From Acidimicrobiales bacterium (GTDB taxonomy: Bacteria; Actinomycetota; Acidimicrobiia; Acidimicrobiales; Aldehydirespiratoraceae), in contig JAQWLJ010000066.1 of NCBI GenBank assembly GCA_029247365.1, forward strand, positions 1-47,414: a stretch of DNA of 47,414 nucleotides. Direction: 5' to 3'. Below are positions 32,539-40,839 of the stretch, in pieces; within the stretch, counting starts at the first letter, position 1; each line of letters starts with the position of its first letter. The notes below the pieces were generated by a model. It made no database searches. It saw nothing but the letters and a program-made list of their open reading frames with translations, and was not told the DNA's origin. The translations under genes were made by a program, and so were the position numbers.

Positions 32539-32582
32539 GTGCGTGTTTGCCAAGACGCACTCGAACCCATTTCCCGGGTTCG
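32539..32582. terminator. Two adjacent hairpins between convergent genes
   Basis: GTGCGT (32539-32544) pairs with ACGCAC (32555-32560), and CGAACCC (32562-32568) pairs with GGGTTCG (32576-32582). They lie between the stops of the PLP enzyme (32508) and soxG (32628). A bidirectional terminator is likely, although stems are short and T runs are lacking. Confidence 0.4.
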
Positions 32583-32627
32583 TCTCGACGAAGTCGTGCC
32601 CGGCGAGCCTGGGCAGGAGTCGCGCGG

Positions 32628-33140
32628 TTAGGTGTGGAGTGAGAACTCGCTGGCGGCGTCCTCGAGCGCGCCGAGAAAGTAGGCGGCGAACGAGCCGTCG
32701 AACAACAGCAGGTAGCTCCGTGTACCGGTTCTGTCGTCGGAAACGATGTCGTCTCGAACGATGTCGCAGGTGACGCCTGCGATCGAGTTACCCCACGCAG
32801 CGCCGTTCGGCGTCATGGCGTCGCCGAAGTCGGCGGTGCAGAGCTTGGCGAGTGTGTCGGCCGCGTGTTCGCCGGTCACCCGCACGGCGTGGCGCGAGTG
32901 GGTGACGTTGACCGTCGATGCGAAGCCGGAAAGGTCGAGCCCGCCGGCCATCGCGGCGGCTCCGTCGCCGAGCAGATACCACTCGTCGGGCCGGACCCGC
33001 ACCACGAGCGTGTCGCCCCGCTGCTCGGCTGACCCGAAGGCCAAACCGAGGGTGGAGGACGCAGCGGTGCCGTCGGCGGCGCGAACGCTCGCTTTCGGCA
33101 TGGAGTCGAGGTGGGTGATGGAGACAGAAGACTCAGCCAC
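32628..33140 (-). CDS. soxG: Sarcosine oxidase, gamma subunit
   Basis: A 170-residue SoxG. GDTLVVRVRPDEWYLLGDG (the R-x-x-P-D-E-W-Y-L motif), VNVTHSRHAVRVTGEHAADTLAKLCTADF and the C-terminal RSYLLLFDGSFAAYFLGALEDAASEF match the GcvT-like fold of the gamma subunit of heterotetrameric sarcosine oxidase. It has no cofactor of its own and stabilises the complex. The GTG start lies eight bases inside the end of soxA, so translation is coupled, and it is the last gene of soxBDAG. Confidence 0.88.
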   Translation of the reverse strand: MAESSVSITHLDSMPKASVRAADGTAASSTLGLAFGSAEQRGDTLVVRVRPDEWYLLGDGAAAMAGGLDLSGFASTVNVTHSRHAVRVTGEHAADTLAKLCTADFGDAMTPNGAAWGNSIAGVTCDIVRDDIVSDDRTGTRSYLLLFDGSFAAYFLGALEDAASEFSLHT

Positions 33141-35979
33141 GGAGCCGCTCTCCTTCCGGGTCGAAGTGGGCGTGATGTTCCATCACCGTGGCGGTGATGC
33201 GGTGTCCGTCGACGAGCAGGACCTCGAGCGAGGTGCCGGCGGCGGCGAACTCCTTGGCGACCTGGGCGAGGCAGATCGACCGATCGAGGGTGGGCGACAT
33301 GCGGCTCGATGTGATGCGGCCGACGATCTCGCTCGTGCCGGCTCGCAGGATTTGGGCTGCCTCCTCCGGAACGATCGAACCGTCATCGGGCTGGCAGGCG
33401 ACGATGATCGGGTGGTCGCCCGACTCGAGTGTCCACTTGACCTCAGGTAGGCCTGCCCAGTCGTCCTTGTCGAGCTTGAGCAGCGGATCAAGACCGGTGA
33501 CCGGCGCCTTCGACAGGCCATCGGTGTCCTGACCGACGATGAAGTGGCCCTTCTCGAGCCGCATGATGCGCTGGGCTTCGAGACCGAACGGCTTGACGCC
33601 GAGGTCCTTGCCCTCGGCGAGGAGCCGCTCCCAGGTGGCGAGTCCGTGGCCCGATGGCACATGGATCTCGTATGACAACTCACCGGTGAAGCCGATACGC
33701 CAGGTGACGCAATCGTCGACACCGGCGATCGTGCCTTGGCGGACGTTCATGTACGGGAACGCCTTCGGGTCGAGATCGATTTCCGTCAGACGGCTGAGGA
33801 GTTCGCGCGACTTCGGGCCGGCGATGTTGATCGACGTGAGACCGGTGGTGACCGGCATGACGTGGACCTGCCAGTCGGGTCGCTCGGTCTGAAGCCACAT
33901 CTCGATCCAGTTCCAGATCGTGCCGGCTCCCGACGACGTGGTGGTCATCAGGTAGTGGTCCTCGCCGAGGCGGGCAGTGACGCCATCGTCGAGCACCACG
34001 CCGTCTTCGGCGCACATGATGCCGTACCGAACACCACCGATCGGTAGCTGCATCCATTTATTGGTGTAGAGCAGGCTGAGCAGCTTCGAAACGTCGGGGC
34101 CCTGCAGGTCGAGCTTGCCGAGCGGGGTGACGTCGATGATGCCGACGTTCTCGCGCGTATTGCGGACCTCTGCGGCGGCGTCGCCGTAGTGGTCGGGTCG
34201 GACCCACTGGCCGGCGAGGATCGGCGTCGCATCGTTGGCTTCGTGCCACGGCTGAATAACGCTGACCCGCTTGGGCTCGTTGATGCGGCCGGCGAGGGCG
34301 CCAAGCGAGATTGGCGCGTACGGCGGTCGCCACACGGTGGTGCCGACATCGGCGATCGATTCGCCTCTAGCTTGCGCAAGCACGGCGACGGTGTTGACCG
34401 TCTCGAGCTTGCCCTGGCTTGGGCCCATCGTCGCGGTGGTGAACCGCTTGAGGAGCTCGACGGAGTCGAATCCCTCGGCTGCAGCGGAGTAGAGATCTTT
34501 CGATGAAACGTCCTCGGAGTAGTCGACAATGCCGTGCGTCGAAGCGCGGAAGAGCTCCGGGTGCGGCCAGCGGTCGAGCGGAGTGCGCTCGTCGGCGGGA
34601 TAGTTCGGCTCAGGGCTGACGACTGCGGTTGCTCGCGCAGTTGCTGCCTGGAGCCGATGTGCAACGACGACGGCCCGGCCGGCAGCGAGCTCGCCTGTGG
34701 CCCGGCCGTGCTCGAGTAGATCCTCGATCGAACCATCGCCGACCATGCCGCCGGTGGCAAGCACGTTGTCGGGAGCGCCGGCGGGAAAGAACCTTGCTGC
34801 GTTTGCGTCGTAGACAGGCCGGTCGCCAGCCATGTTGAGCAACGAGGTTGGCGTGGTCCAGCCGACTGCGGTGACGAGGAGATCGCACTTGATCTTCGCA
34901 CCGTCGTCGAGGATGACTTCTTTCACCCGCGTCTTGGAACCGTTCGCGGCCACGATGCGCTCGCCGGTGAGCGCATCGACAACACGAGCGATGGACACGC
35001 CAGCGCGTCGGAGATCGTCGATGGCCGCGTCGCCGGACTCGTTGGCGCTCAAGACCACCGCCTGTGTGCCTGGCTTCACGCCGTACAGGTTGATGAGGCG
35101 CCGTACGGCGCCCGACGTCATGACGCCGGGCAGATCGTTGCCTTTGAACACGTACGGTCGCTCGATCGTTCCGGCGGCAACGACCAGCGTTTTGGCTCGG
35201 GCCTTGATGAGACGCTCGACCACACCCGGGTGGTTGCGTTGCGAGATGGCGATCCAGTTGTCCTCGTAGCGGCCGGTGACCGTCGAATTCGTAAGGATCT
35301 CGACGCCGGCTGCTGCAGCGGCGGCGACGAGGTCGGTGGCACGGGCCCGGTCGGCTTCCGAGCCCCAGAGCAGATGGCCGCCCACGTGATGTTCGTGTTC
35401 CACCAGCATGACCGACGAGCCCGCCTCGGCCGCGGCGATCGCGGCCGACAGGCCGGCTGGGCCGCCACCGGCAACGACGACGTCAGGGTGGGCGTAGCGC
35501 TTGTCGTAGCGCCCGTGGGGCGTGTCGAGATCAACTTCGCCACCCGGTGCGAACTTGGCCAGGATGTGTTCGTACTTCGGCCACAACGCTGCCGGCTTCA
35601 TGAACGTCTTGTAGTAGAAGCCAGCAGTCAGGAAGCGACCGACGAGGCCGTTTGCGGCCTTGATGTCGTACTTGAGCGATGGCCAAACGTTCTGCGCTGA
35701 GACCTGCATGCCGGCCTTGAGCTTGCGGTGCGACGCACGCACGTTGGGCTCGTTGTCGACCTGAACCGTTGTGTTCGGGTCCCAGAAGTCGAACGTCAGA
35801 CCGCCTCGTGGGCGGTGGTACTTCATCGACCGGCCGAACACGTGGTGGCCGTTGGCCATGATGGCCGAGGCGATGGTGTCACCTTCGAAGCCCACGAGTT
35901 TCTTGCCGTTCCAGGTGAACGAAAGGGCCTGGGTGCGATCGAGGACCTCGCCCTCACCGGCGGGAAGTCGGTTACTCAC
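33133..35979 (-). CDS. soxA: Sarcosine oxidase, alpha subunit
   Basis: A 948-residue SoxA. The N-terminal 2Fe-2S-ferredoxin-like fold domain has SFTWNGKKLVGFEGDTIASAIMANG and GRSMKYHRPRG. The NAD-binding/FAD-like domain has DVVVAGGGPAGLSAAIAAAEAG (near residue 166) and a second motif in TLVVAAGTIERPYVF. The C-terminal third is a folate-binding GcvT domain (IDVTPLGKLDLQGPD, TGLTSINIAGPKSRELL, GFTGELSYEIHVPSG, VGLEAQRIMRLEKG-type in PFGLEAQRIMRLEKGHFIVGQD). With SoxB it oxidises sarcosine to glycine and transfers the methyl carbon as formaldehyde to tetrahydrofolate. The GTG start overlaps the soxD stop (GTGA), and the end overlaps soxG. Confidence 0.95.
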   Translation of the reverse strand: MSNRLPAGEGEVLDRTQALSFTWNGKKLVGFEGDTIASAIMANGHHVFGRSMKYHRPRGGLTFDFWDPNTTVQVDNEPNVRASHRKLKAGMQVSAQNVWPSLKYDIKAANGLVGRFLTAGFYYKTFMKPAALWPKYEHILAKFAPGGEVDLDTPHGRYDKRYAHPDVVVAGGGPAGLSAAIAAAEAGSSVMLVEHEHHVGGHLLWGSEADRARATDLVAAAAAAGVEILTNSTVTGRYEDNWIAISQRNHPGVVERLIKARAKTLVVAAGTIERPYVFKGNDLPGVMTSGAVRRLINLYGVKPGTQAVVLSANESGDAAIDDLRRAGVSIARVVDALTGERIVAANGSKTRVKEVILDDGAKIKCDLLVTAVGWTTPTSLLNMAGDRPVYDANAARFFPAGAPDNVLATGGMVGDGSIEDLLEHGRATGELAAGRAVVVAHRLQAATARATAVVSPEPNYPADERTPLDRWPHPELFRASTHGIVDYSEDVSSKDLYSAAAEGFDSVELLKRFTTATMGPSQGKLETVNTVAVLAQARGESIADVGTTVWRPPYAPISLGALAGRINEPKRVSVIQPWHEANDATPILAGQWVRPDHYGDAAAEVRNTRENVGIIDVTPLGKLDLQGPDVSKLLSLLYTNKWMQLPIGGVRYGIMCAEDGVVLDDGVTARLGEDHYLMTTTSSGAGTIWNWIEMWLQTERPDWQVHVMPVTTGLTSINIAGPKSRELLSRLTEIDLDPKAFPYMNVRQGTIAGVDDCVTWRIGFTGELSYEIHVPSGHGLATWERLLAEGKDLGVKPFGLEAQRIMRLEKGHFIVGQDTDGLSKAPVTGLDPLLKLDKDDWAGLPEVKWTLESGDHPIIVACQPDDGSIVPEEAAQILRAGTSEIVGRITSSRMSPTLDRSICLAQVAKEFAAAGTSLEVLLVDGHRITATVMEHHAHFDPEGERLRG

Positions 35980-36260
35980 TTCGTTTCGCCCTTCGTAAGG
36001 CCTGGCTTAGAGCCGGGGAGGATCGCAGAGCGCAGCTCGCCGGTCAGCGTGTGCCGTTCGATCTTGAAATGCTTGCGGCACCCCGATGAGCAGTACCAGT
36101 TCTCGACCAGCCAGCCTGACGGGTTGTCGCGCAGGTACAGGTAGGTGCGCCACTCTTCAGGGGTGCACGTCTTCGGGTCGGGCCGCGCGTGCGACTCACC
36201 GTTGTAGGACAGGTCGCCGGCATTGCGGGGACCACAGTTCGGGCAAGGAACGAGAAGCAT
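35976..36260 (-). CDS. soxD: Sarcosine oxidase, delta subunit (zinc-binding)
   Basis: A 94-residue SoxD. CPNCGPRNAGDLSYNGE (residues 6-22) supplies the first zinc ligands (C-P-x-C-G-x-R). EEWRTYLYLRDNPSGWLVENWYCSSGCRKHFKIERHT supplies the others and the family core (W.....R.NP.G...E.W.H..GC..WF). It is a small structural subunit of the heterotetramer that binds zinc near the alpha-beta interface. It lies 24 bp after soxB and overlaps soxA by four bases, in canonical B-D-A-G order. Confidence 0.93.
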   Translation of the reverse strand: MLLVPCPNCGPRNAGDLSYNGESHARPDPKTCTPEEWRTYLYLRDNPSGWLVENWYCSSGCRKHFKIERHTLTGELRSAILPGSKPGLTKGETK

Positions 36261-36284
36261 GAGTGGTGACTGTCTCCCTGACGG

Positions 36285-37562
36285 CTAGTGGCCGACGGCC
36301 GCGGCGCCCTTTTCACCGACGAGGTTTCCCTCGGTGAAACGGCTGAGTTCGAAGGGCTTGATGAGGTCGGGGGTCTCGCCGTTGGCGACACACGCGGCCA
36401 TTTGTTCGCCGGACACGGGGCCGGCCTTGAAGCCGTAGGTACCCCAACCGACATCGACGTAGAACCCGTCAACCGGAGTGGGGCCCATGACCGGCGAGTA
36501 GTCGGGCGTCATGTCGCAGAGGCCTGCCCATTGGCGCAGCAGTCGCATTTTGGAAATGCCGGGCATGAGTTCGAGGACGTGACCGGCGAGCTCCTCGGTG
36601 AACTCGAGGGTGCCACTCATGTTGTAGGTGGCAACCGGATCGACTGAGGCGCCGAAGACGAGTTCACCGCGGTCGGTCTGGCTCACGTAGACGTGGAGCG
36701 AACCCGACACGACGACAGTCGGCAAGAACGTCTTCACCGGTTCGGTGACTGCGGCCTGCAACGGGTGCGTGGTGATCGGCAGCTGCACATCGACCATCGA
36801 CGAGATGGTGCTGGCCCAGCCAGCGGTGCAGTTCACAACGATCGGCGTGCTGATGTCGCCCTTGCTGGTGCGGACGCCGGTGACCTTGCCGGAGCCGTGA
36901 TCGCCCTCGGTGAGGATGTCGAGCACTTCGGTCTGCTGGAAAAGGTCGATGCCGTGGGCATCGGCGCCGCGGGCGTACCCCCACACGACGGCATCGTGGC
37001 GGATGGTGCCTCCAGGCGGGTGGTAGAGCGCCCCCATGATCGGGTAGCGGGTGTCGGTCGAGACATCGAGCGATGGTGCGAGCTTCTTGATCTCGGCCGG
37101 ATCGATCACCGATGAATTGATGCCCTGCAGCTTGTTGACCTCGGCCCGCCAGTGCATTGTTCGCAGCGCCGAATCGGTGTGAGCGAGGGTCAGATGACCT
37201 CGCTCGCTGAACATCACGTTGAGGTTCAGGTCGTTCGACATCGAGTTGTAGAGATCGAGGCTGCGGTCATAGAACGCCACGCCCTCTGGCGTGAGGTAGT
37301 TCGACCGGACAATCGCCGTGTTGCGGCCTGACCCACCGGAGCCGAGGTAGGCCCGGTCGACGACGGCGACGTCGGTGATGCCGTGGTTGGCGGCCAGGTA
37401 GTACGCGGTCGCGAGACCATGGACACCACCGCCGATGATCACGACGTCGTACGAACTCTTGAACTCAGGCTCACGCCAGACCCGTGGCCAGCTCTGCCGA
37501 CGCAGGCCCTTCCACAGCAGTCCGGCCGCGCTGTACTTGGCCGGCGGTTTGTTCTTCCCCAT
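36285..37562 (-). CDS. soxB: Sarcosine oxidase, beta subunit (catalytic flavin subunit)
   Basis: A 425-residue SoxB. DVVIIGGGVHGLATAYYLAANHG (residues 39-61) binds FAD, and GSGGSGRNTAIVRSNYLTPEGV follows. His189 in TIRHDAVVWGYARGA corresponds to the His that covalently binds FMN in heterotetrameric enzymes (RHDAVAWGYARAA). QWAGLCDMTPDYSPVMGPTPVDGFYVDVGWGTYGFKAGP is the conserved C-terminal block. This subunit carries out sarcosine oxidation. The ATG at 37562 is supported by CACACT six bases upstream, and codons further upstream in frame are not conserved. First gene of soxBDAG, divergent from LysR across 69 bp with a palindromic site. Confidence 0.95.
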   Translation of the reverse strand: MGKNKPPAKYSAAGLLWKGLRRQSWPRVWREPEFKSSYDVVIIGGGVHGLATAYYLAANHGITDVAVVDRAYLGSGGSGRNTAIVRSNYLTPEGVAFYDRSLDLYNSMSNDLNLNVMFSERGHLTLAHTDSALRTMHWRAEVNKLQGINSSVIDPAEIKKLAPSLDVSTDTRYPIMGALYHPPGGTIRHDAVVWGYARGADAHGIDLFQQTEVLDILTEGDHGSGKVTGVRTSKGDISTPIVVNCTAGWASTISSMVDVQLPITTHPLQAAVTEPVKTFLPTVVVSGSLHVYVSQTDRGELVFGASVDPVATYNMSGTLEFTEELAGHVLELMPGISKMRLLRQWAGLCDMTPDYSPVMGPTPVDGFYVDVGWGTYGFKAGPVSGEQMAACVANGETPDLIKPFELSRFTEGNLVGEKGAAAVGH

Positions 37563-37604
37563 AGAGTCAGTGTGCCGGAGCGACCGATAGGGGAGAAGGA
37601 CGAG

Positions 37605-37620
37605 ATCAGTACGTATTGAT
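37605..37620. promoter_or_regulatory. Near-perfect 16-bp palindrome, candidate LysR operator
   Basis: ATCAGTACGTATTGAT is symmetrical at 14 of 16 positions, with ATCA/TGAT arms around TACGTA. Its last T is also the first base of the -10 TAAGAT of the LysR gene (37620-37625), and it lies upstream of the soxB hexamer at 37574-37569. That is the expected place for autoregulation and soxB activation by a LysR protein. Confidence 0.55.
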
Positions 37621-37631
37621 AAGATAAGTGC

Positions 37632-38531
37632 ATGAGTGACTTGGCCGCACTTCGCCGGCTCGATGCCTTCGTCGCCGTTGCTGACGAGCTCCACTTTGGA
37701 CGGGCGGCTTCCCGCCTCCACATCGCGCAACCCGCCCTGAGCCAGCAGGTCCGACAGCTCGAAGCAGACCTCGGGTTGACCCTGCTTGAACGCACGACGC
37801 GACGGGTGACACTGACCGCTGATGGAGCTGCATTTCTTCCTCATGCCCGCCAGCTACTGGTTTCTGCGCGGGGGGTGCTTCGGGCAGCCGAGGAGTTAGG
37901 GGCAGGGGCTCGAGGTCGTCTGCGGCTGGGCTTCGTCGACTCGACTGCCTACGAGTTCGTGCCGTTCTTTCTTCACCGTTTCCGCACGGCGTGGCCCGAT
38001 GTCGATGTCGAGCTCCACACGATGTCGTCGGACGAACAGGCCCGAGCCCTCGCCGATGGTGCAATCGATGTCGGCGTTGCCCGCACGGTGCCGGTCCGGC
38101 CTGTTGTCGACTCCGATGTGCTCGGTCACGACCGGTTGCTCGTCGCCGTTCCTGCGGGGCACACCGTTGGCCGCCAGCGGTCGGTGAAACTCAGCCGCAT
38201 GCACGATGACACCTTCGTCGGGTTCTCCCGCGAGACTTCGCCGTCGCTGCACGCCGAGATCCGCGCCCTCATGCTCGGCCACGGGGTGCGCTACGACCCA
38301 GCAATCGAAGCGACGGAATACACCACGATCGTGGGTCTCGTTGCCGCCGGCGAAGGCGTCGCGCTCGTGCCCGCAGGTGTGCGGCGCCTCCAGTTGCCCA
38401 ACGTCAACTACATCGAGATCGCCGACCGTGATGCCCGCGTCGCCCTGGTTCGGCTCAGCCGTCCCGACGAGCCCCAGGCGGTCATCTCCAACGCCATCGC
38501 CGAACTTGGCCGCACGGTTACTGAAGGCTGA
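37632..38531 (+). CDS. LysR-family transcriptional regulator, probable regulator of soxBDAG
   Basis: A 299-residue LTTR. The N-terminal winged HTH has LRRLDAFVAVADELHFGRAASRLHIAQPALSQQVRQLEADLGLTLLERTTRRVTLTADGAAFL (residues 7-70). The C-terminal LysR_substrate domain runs from RLRLGFVDSTAYEFVPFFL to the end. The motif VGLVAAGEGVALVPAGV is typical of the effector domain. TAAGAT lies six bases before the ATG, so the mRNA is probably leaderless. It is divergent from soxB, the classical arrangement for an LTTR and its target. The effector may be sarcosine or a precursor such as dimethylglycine or betaine. Confidence 0.88.
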   Translation: MSDLAALRRLDAFVAVADELHFGRAASRLHIAQPALSQQVRQLEADLGLTLLERTTRRVTLTADGAAFLPHARQLLVSARGVLRAAEELGAGARGRLRLGFVDSTAYEFVPFFLHRFRTAWPDVDVELHTMSSDEQARALADGAIDVGVARTVPVRPVVDSDVLGHDRLLVAVPAGHTVGRQRSVKLSRMHDDTFVGFSRETSPSLHAEIRALMLGHGVRYDPAIEATEYTTIVGLVAAGEGVALVPAGVRRLQLPNVNYIEIADRDARVALVRLSRPDEPQAVISNAIAELGRTVTEG

Positions 38532-38751
38532 GTGGGTCACCGACGATCAGGCGAGGTCGATGTGAGCTGCGGCTGCTTCAGAGGGTCGGGGTACTGTGCC
38601 GGGTGGCTGCGGGGGCGAGGCATGAGCGTGACGGCTGTGCGGTCAAGATCAAGATTGTCACGCCTCATCAGCCTCAACTCGTGGAGCGAACGATTCCGAC
38701 CGCTTCTGCGTCGGCCCATCCATACCTGACGCCCACTTCGCTGGTGGCCGC

Positions 38752-39936
38752 GTGAGCGAGCCGGGCCACAACCTCGTGGCCGAGCTACGCCGACTCATTC
38801 CACCGCTGTACCTCCCCGTCTTTGCGATGACCTCGGGGATGACGATCGCACTCCCCCTGATCCCGCTGTATCTCGAGGACATCGGGATCAGCTTGTCGAT
38901 GGTCGGTGTGATCATGGGAGCGACTGGGATCGGCGCCGCGCTGGTCGGTATCCCCGCAAGCGTGTTTGCCGAGCGATTCACCAACGACCACCTGATGCTG
39001 GTCGCCGTCATTGCTTCGGCTGTGGGCCTGATGGCGTTTGGCTTCGTTGAACTCGCTGCGGGCCTGGTAGTGCTTCGCCTCATTAGCGGCCTTGGTTTCG
39101 GCGCTATGGGTCAGTCCCGCCAGCTTTTCATTACCAGGGGCGTGCCAATCCACTTCCGCGGCCGGGTCACGTCCGGCATGGGTGGCACCCATCGGTTGGC
39201 GTTGGCGGCCGGCCCCGTTCTTGGGGGAGCGATTGCCAGCGTGTGGGGATTCTCCGCAGCGTTCATCGTGGCCGGGGGCGCAGCAACAGCGGGCCTGGCG
39301 TTCTGGGTCGTTCCCGGCGGCCGGGAAGCGGCGGTTGGAGAGGAGCAGGTACGCGTTCCGGTCCTCGCGGCGCTCCGTCGACATCGTTGGCTTGTCGTTC
39401 TTGGTGGGACGGGGCCGATGCTCATTCAAGCTGGACGCGAGGGGCGCTATGTCGTGATCCCGCTGATCGCCGATCGACTTGGTCTGTCGCTGGCAGAGAT
39501 CGGCGGTCTGCTGGCGGTCGGGACCGTCGTCGACTTCATGATCTTTCCGATCTCGGGCGTGCTCATGGATCGCTTCGGCCGCCTCTATTCGATCGTGCCG
39601 GCGTTCACGTTGATGGCGATCGGCATGGTCTTGCTCGGGTTGGCCGACAATGCCACCGACGTTGCGCTTGCATCGGTGCTGATCGGGCTCGGCAATGGTG
39701 CGACCTCGGGCGCGGTCTTGACCCTTGGTGCCGACCTGGCCCCGGAAGGTGAGCAAGGGCCGTACCTGGCCGGATTCAACCTCGTATCGAACCTCGGCCT
39801 CTTCGTCGGTCCGTTCGTGGTCGGAACGGTGGCCGACGCGTGGGGACTCGACGCGTCGGCCTTCGCTCTTGGTGCGATCCTGATGGCCGGGGTCGGTTGG
39901 ATTGCGCTGGTGGTAGGGGAGACGAAAGCAACCTGA
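38752..39936 (+). CDS. Major facilitator superfamily transporter
   Basis: A 394-residue membrane protein with about 12 hydrophobic segments, beginning near residues 15-40 (LYLPVFAMTSGMTIALPLIPLYL). The MFS loop 2-3 region is VFAERFTNDHLM, and the symmetric loop 8-9 motif is GVLMDRFGRLYSIVPA (D-R-x-G-R). The substrate is unknown. The GTG start at 38752 is tentative. The 220 bp before it, downstream of the LysR gene, show no gene I can support. Located between the sarcosine-oxidase regulator and the dioxygenase/deaminase pair on the same strand, it may import their substrate. Confidence 0.85.
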   Translation: MSEPGHNLVAELRRLIPPLYLPVFAMTSGMTIALPLIPLYLEDIGISLSMVGVIMGATGIGAALVGIPASVFAERFTNDHLMLVAVIASAVGLMAFGFVELAAGLVVLRLISGLGFGAMGQSRQLFITRGVPIHFRGRVTSGMGGTHRLALAAGPVLGGAIASVWGFSAAFIVAGGAATAGLAFWVVPGGREAAVGEEQVRVPVLAALRRHRWLVVLGGTGPMLIQAGREGRYVVIPLIADRLGLSLAEIGGLLAVGTVVDFMIFPISGVLMDRFGRLYSIVPAFTLMAIGMVLLGLADNATDVALASVLIGLGNGATSGAVLTLGADLAPEGEQGPYLAGFNLVSNLGLFVGPFVVGTVADAWGLDASAFALGAILMAGVGWIALVVGETKAT

Positions 39937-39990
39937 CCGGCCGTCTCGGACGCTGGTCCTACACTTGAAGGGGACGAGAACGGGGGACCG

Positions 39991-40839
39991 ATGACAGAGC
40001 TCAACATCCGGCCCATCTCGGGGCTGCTCGGCGCCGAGGTCGGGGGCCTGGATCCCGATCAGATTGATGAGGGCGTCGCCGCGCAGCTCCGAAAGGCATT
40101 GCACGATCACCTGGTGCTGGCGTTGCCCGGGCTCGACCCGTCGCTACAGGAATTTCGCGCTATTGCGGCGCTGTTTGGCACCGTCGATCCCGTGCCGTAT
40201 CTCGATCCCGCTGATCCTGATGTCCCCGAGGTCATCAGCCTCGACAGCCGCTACCAGGTGAAGGCCGACCTTTGGCACACCGACGCAACGTTCCTCGAGC
40301 AGCCGCCAGCGGTCGCACTGCTGCACATGCTCGAGTGCCCGGCGCACGGTGGCGACACGATGTTCATCGATTGCCACGCGGTGTATGACTCGCTGTCGCC
40401 GGCCATGCAGGAGTTCCTGCTGACCCTGACCTGTGTCCATGACGATGCCCGGGGCGATAAGAAAGCCGAGCATCCCGTCGTCCGGGCTCATCCTGATACG
40501 GGTCGTCCTGCGTTATTTGTCAACAAGCAGTTCAGCCGCCGCATCCCACAACTCTCTCGCCCGGAGTCGCAGATGGTGCTCTCGTACCTGTTCCGGTGGC
40601 AGGAGCAGGTCCAGTTCTCCACGCGCTGGCGTTGGTCACCCGGTGACGTCGTGATGTGGGACGAGCGCACGACGCTGCACGTCATGGTCAACGACACTGA
40701 GGGTCGTCGAGAGCTCCACCGGGTCAGTGTCCTGGGGGATAAGCCCACCGCGTTTTCGCCCGATCGTATCGCCGAGACCTTCGGCCTCCCGAAGACGGCG
40801 TCGAGCGGGTTCTACGGGACCGGTGGCTATGACTTTTGA
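39991..40839 (+). CDS. TauD/TfdA-family Fe(II)/2-oxoglutarate dioxygenase
   Basis: A 282-residue non-haem iron dioxygenase. The N-terminus has IRPISGLLGAEVGGLD. The iron ligands are His96 and Asp98 in LWHTDATF and distal His230 in WDERTTLHVMVND. Arg240 or Arg244 (EGRRELHRVSV) binds 2-oxoglutarate. In between are HGGDTMFIDCHAVYDSLSP and HPVVRAHPDTGRPALFVN, family signatures. It oxidises an organic substrate with release of sulfite, an aldehyde or a hydroxylated product, depending on type. GGGGGACC is the ribosome site, and TACACT at 39960-39965 may be its -10. It overlaps the deaminase gene by 11 bp. Confidence 0.9.
   Translation: MTELNIRPISGLLGAEVGGLDPDQIDEGVAAQLRKALHDHLVLALPGLDPSLQEFRAIAALFGTVDPVPYLDPADPDVPEVISLDSRYQVKADLWHTDATFLEQPPAVALLHMLECPAHGGDTMFIDCHAVYDSLSPAMQEFLLTLTCVHDDARGDKKAEHPVVRAHPDTGRPALFVNKQFSRRIPQLSRPESQMVLSYLFRWQEQVQFSTRWRWSPGDVVMWDERTTLHVMVNDTEGRRELHRVSVLGDKPTAFSPDRIAETFGLPKTASSGFYGTGGYDF

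Noticed and set aside
32562-32582. GGGTTCG-containing stem considered as a tRNA T-arm
   Set aside because: No acceptor stem, D-arm or anticodon arm can be placed around it; it fits a terminator between convergent genes better.
38785-40110. 441-codon minus-strand frame opposite the MFS gene
   Set aside because: Arg/His/Asp-rich antisense composition, no motif, and it crosses an intergenic region.
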